64,000 nt of DNA from Alphaproteobacteria bacterium (lineage in GTDB: Bacteria > Pseudomonadota > Alphaproteobacteria > Rhizobiales > Beijerinckiaceae). The notes under the pieces are model-generated. The model had not been told where the DNA came from and made no database searches. It saw only the letters and a list, made by a program, of their open reading frames with translations. The DNA lies in NCBI GenBank assembly GCA_016869435.1, contig VGEB01000004.1:1-64000 (forward strand), in the 5' to 3' direction. Shown here one piece after another: positions 63,839 through 64,000 of this stretch. Position 1 is the first letter of the stretch. Each line of letters opens with the position of its first letter. The translations under genes and the position numbers were made by a program.

Positions 63839-63970
63839 TCGGTAAAAAAGCGAACATAGCGGGCCCGTTCGCGATTGCGCAATATTGCCGCATGTCGCGC
63901 AGGGGTCTACTTAACGCATGCCGCTGAGGCTGACTGGCGACGCTCGGCTAACTTATTCGGGAGAGAATTA

Positions 63971-64000
63971 ATGTCCTTCACTCTGGAAGATCTGCCCTAT
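63971..64000 (+). CDS. sodB: Superoxide dismutase (Fe/Mn), first codons only, truncated by window edge
   Basis: MSFTLEDLPY matches the typical SodB N-terminus; preceded by a gggagag RBS-like sequence. Confidence 0.65.
   Translation, partial: MSFTLEDLPY

Overview
High-GC alphaproteobacterial chromosome segment. Gene content and order suggest Rhizobiales, possibly a methylotroph or methanotroph (inference only). About 60 CDSs, mostly housekeeping: pyrE, recG, a queA/small ORF/tgt operon, two cyclophilins, coaD, rlmJ, gltD/gltB, hsp20, hisN, cpdR, rpmE, suhB-like, pyk, hemB, gatCAB, ruvX, dprA, plsY, xth and the first codons of a probable sodB. No tRNA, rRNA, CRISPR array or prophage was recognised. 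The most interesting region is about 31-40.3 kb. It holds a LuxR-type regulator divergent from a tandemly duplicated module, each copy being a DUF2946-like small protein followed by a TonB-dependent receptor. Both receptors carry CxxxM and HxM motifs like those of the OprC copper importer. The second receptor has a Met/Gly-rich segment and is split by an IS630-type element. A TlpA-like thioredoxin protein follows. Both modules are preceded, at nearly the same distance, by the palindrome GTTGCyCAAyTGCAAC, which no annotated feature explains. Other observations: a candidate minus-strand sRNA with an intrinsic terminator upstream of the suhB-like gene; an orphan HigA-like antitoxin beside an orphan DNA methyltransferase; an H1-like Lys/Ala-rich protein beside a large nested hairpin; a GGDEF gene inside the gltD/gltB locus; and an AT-rich promoter island with an inverted repeat upstream of a conserved-looking exported protein.
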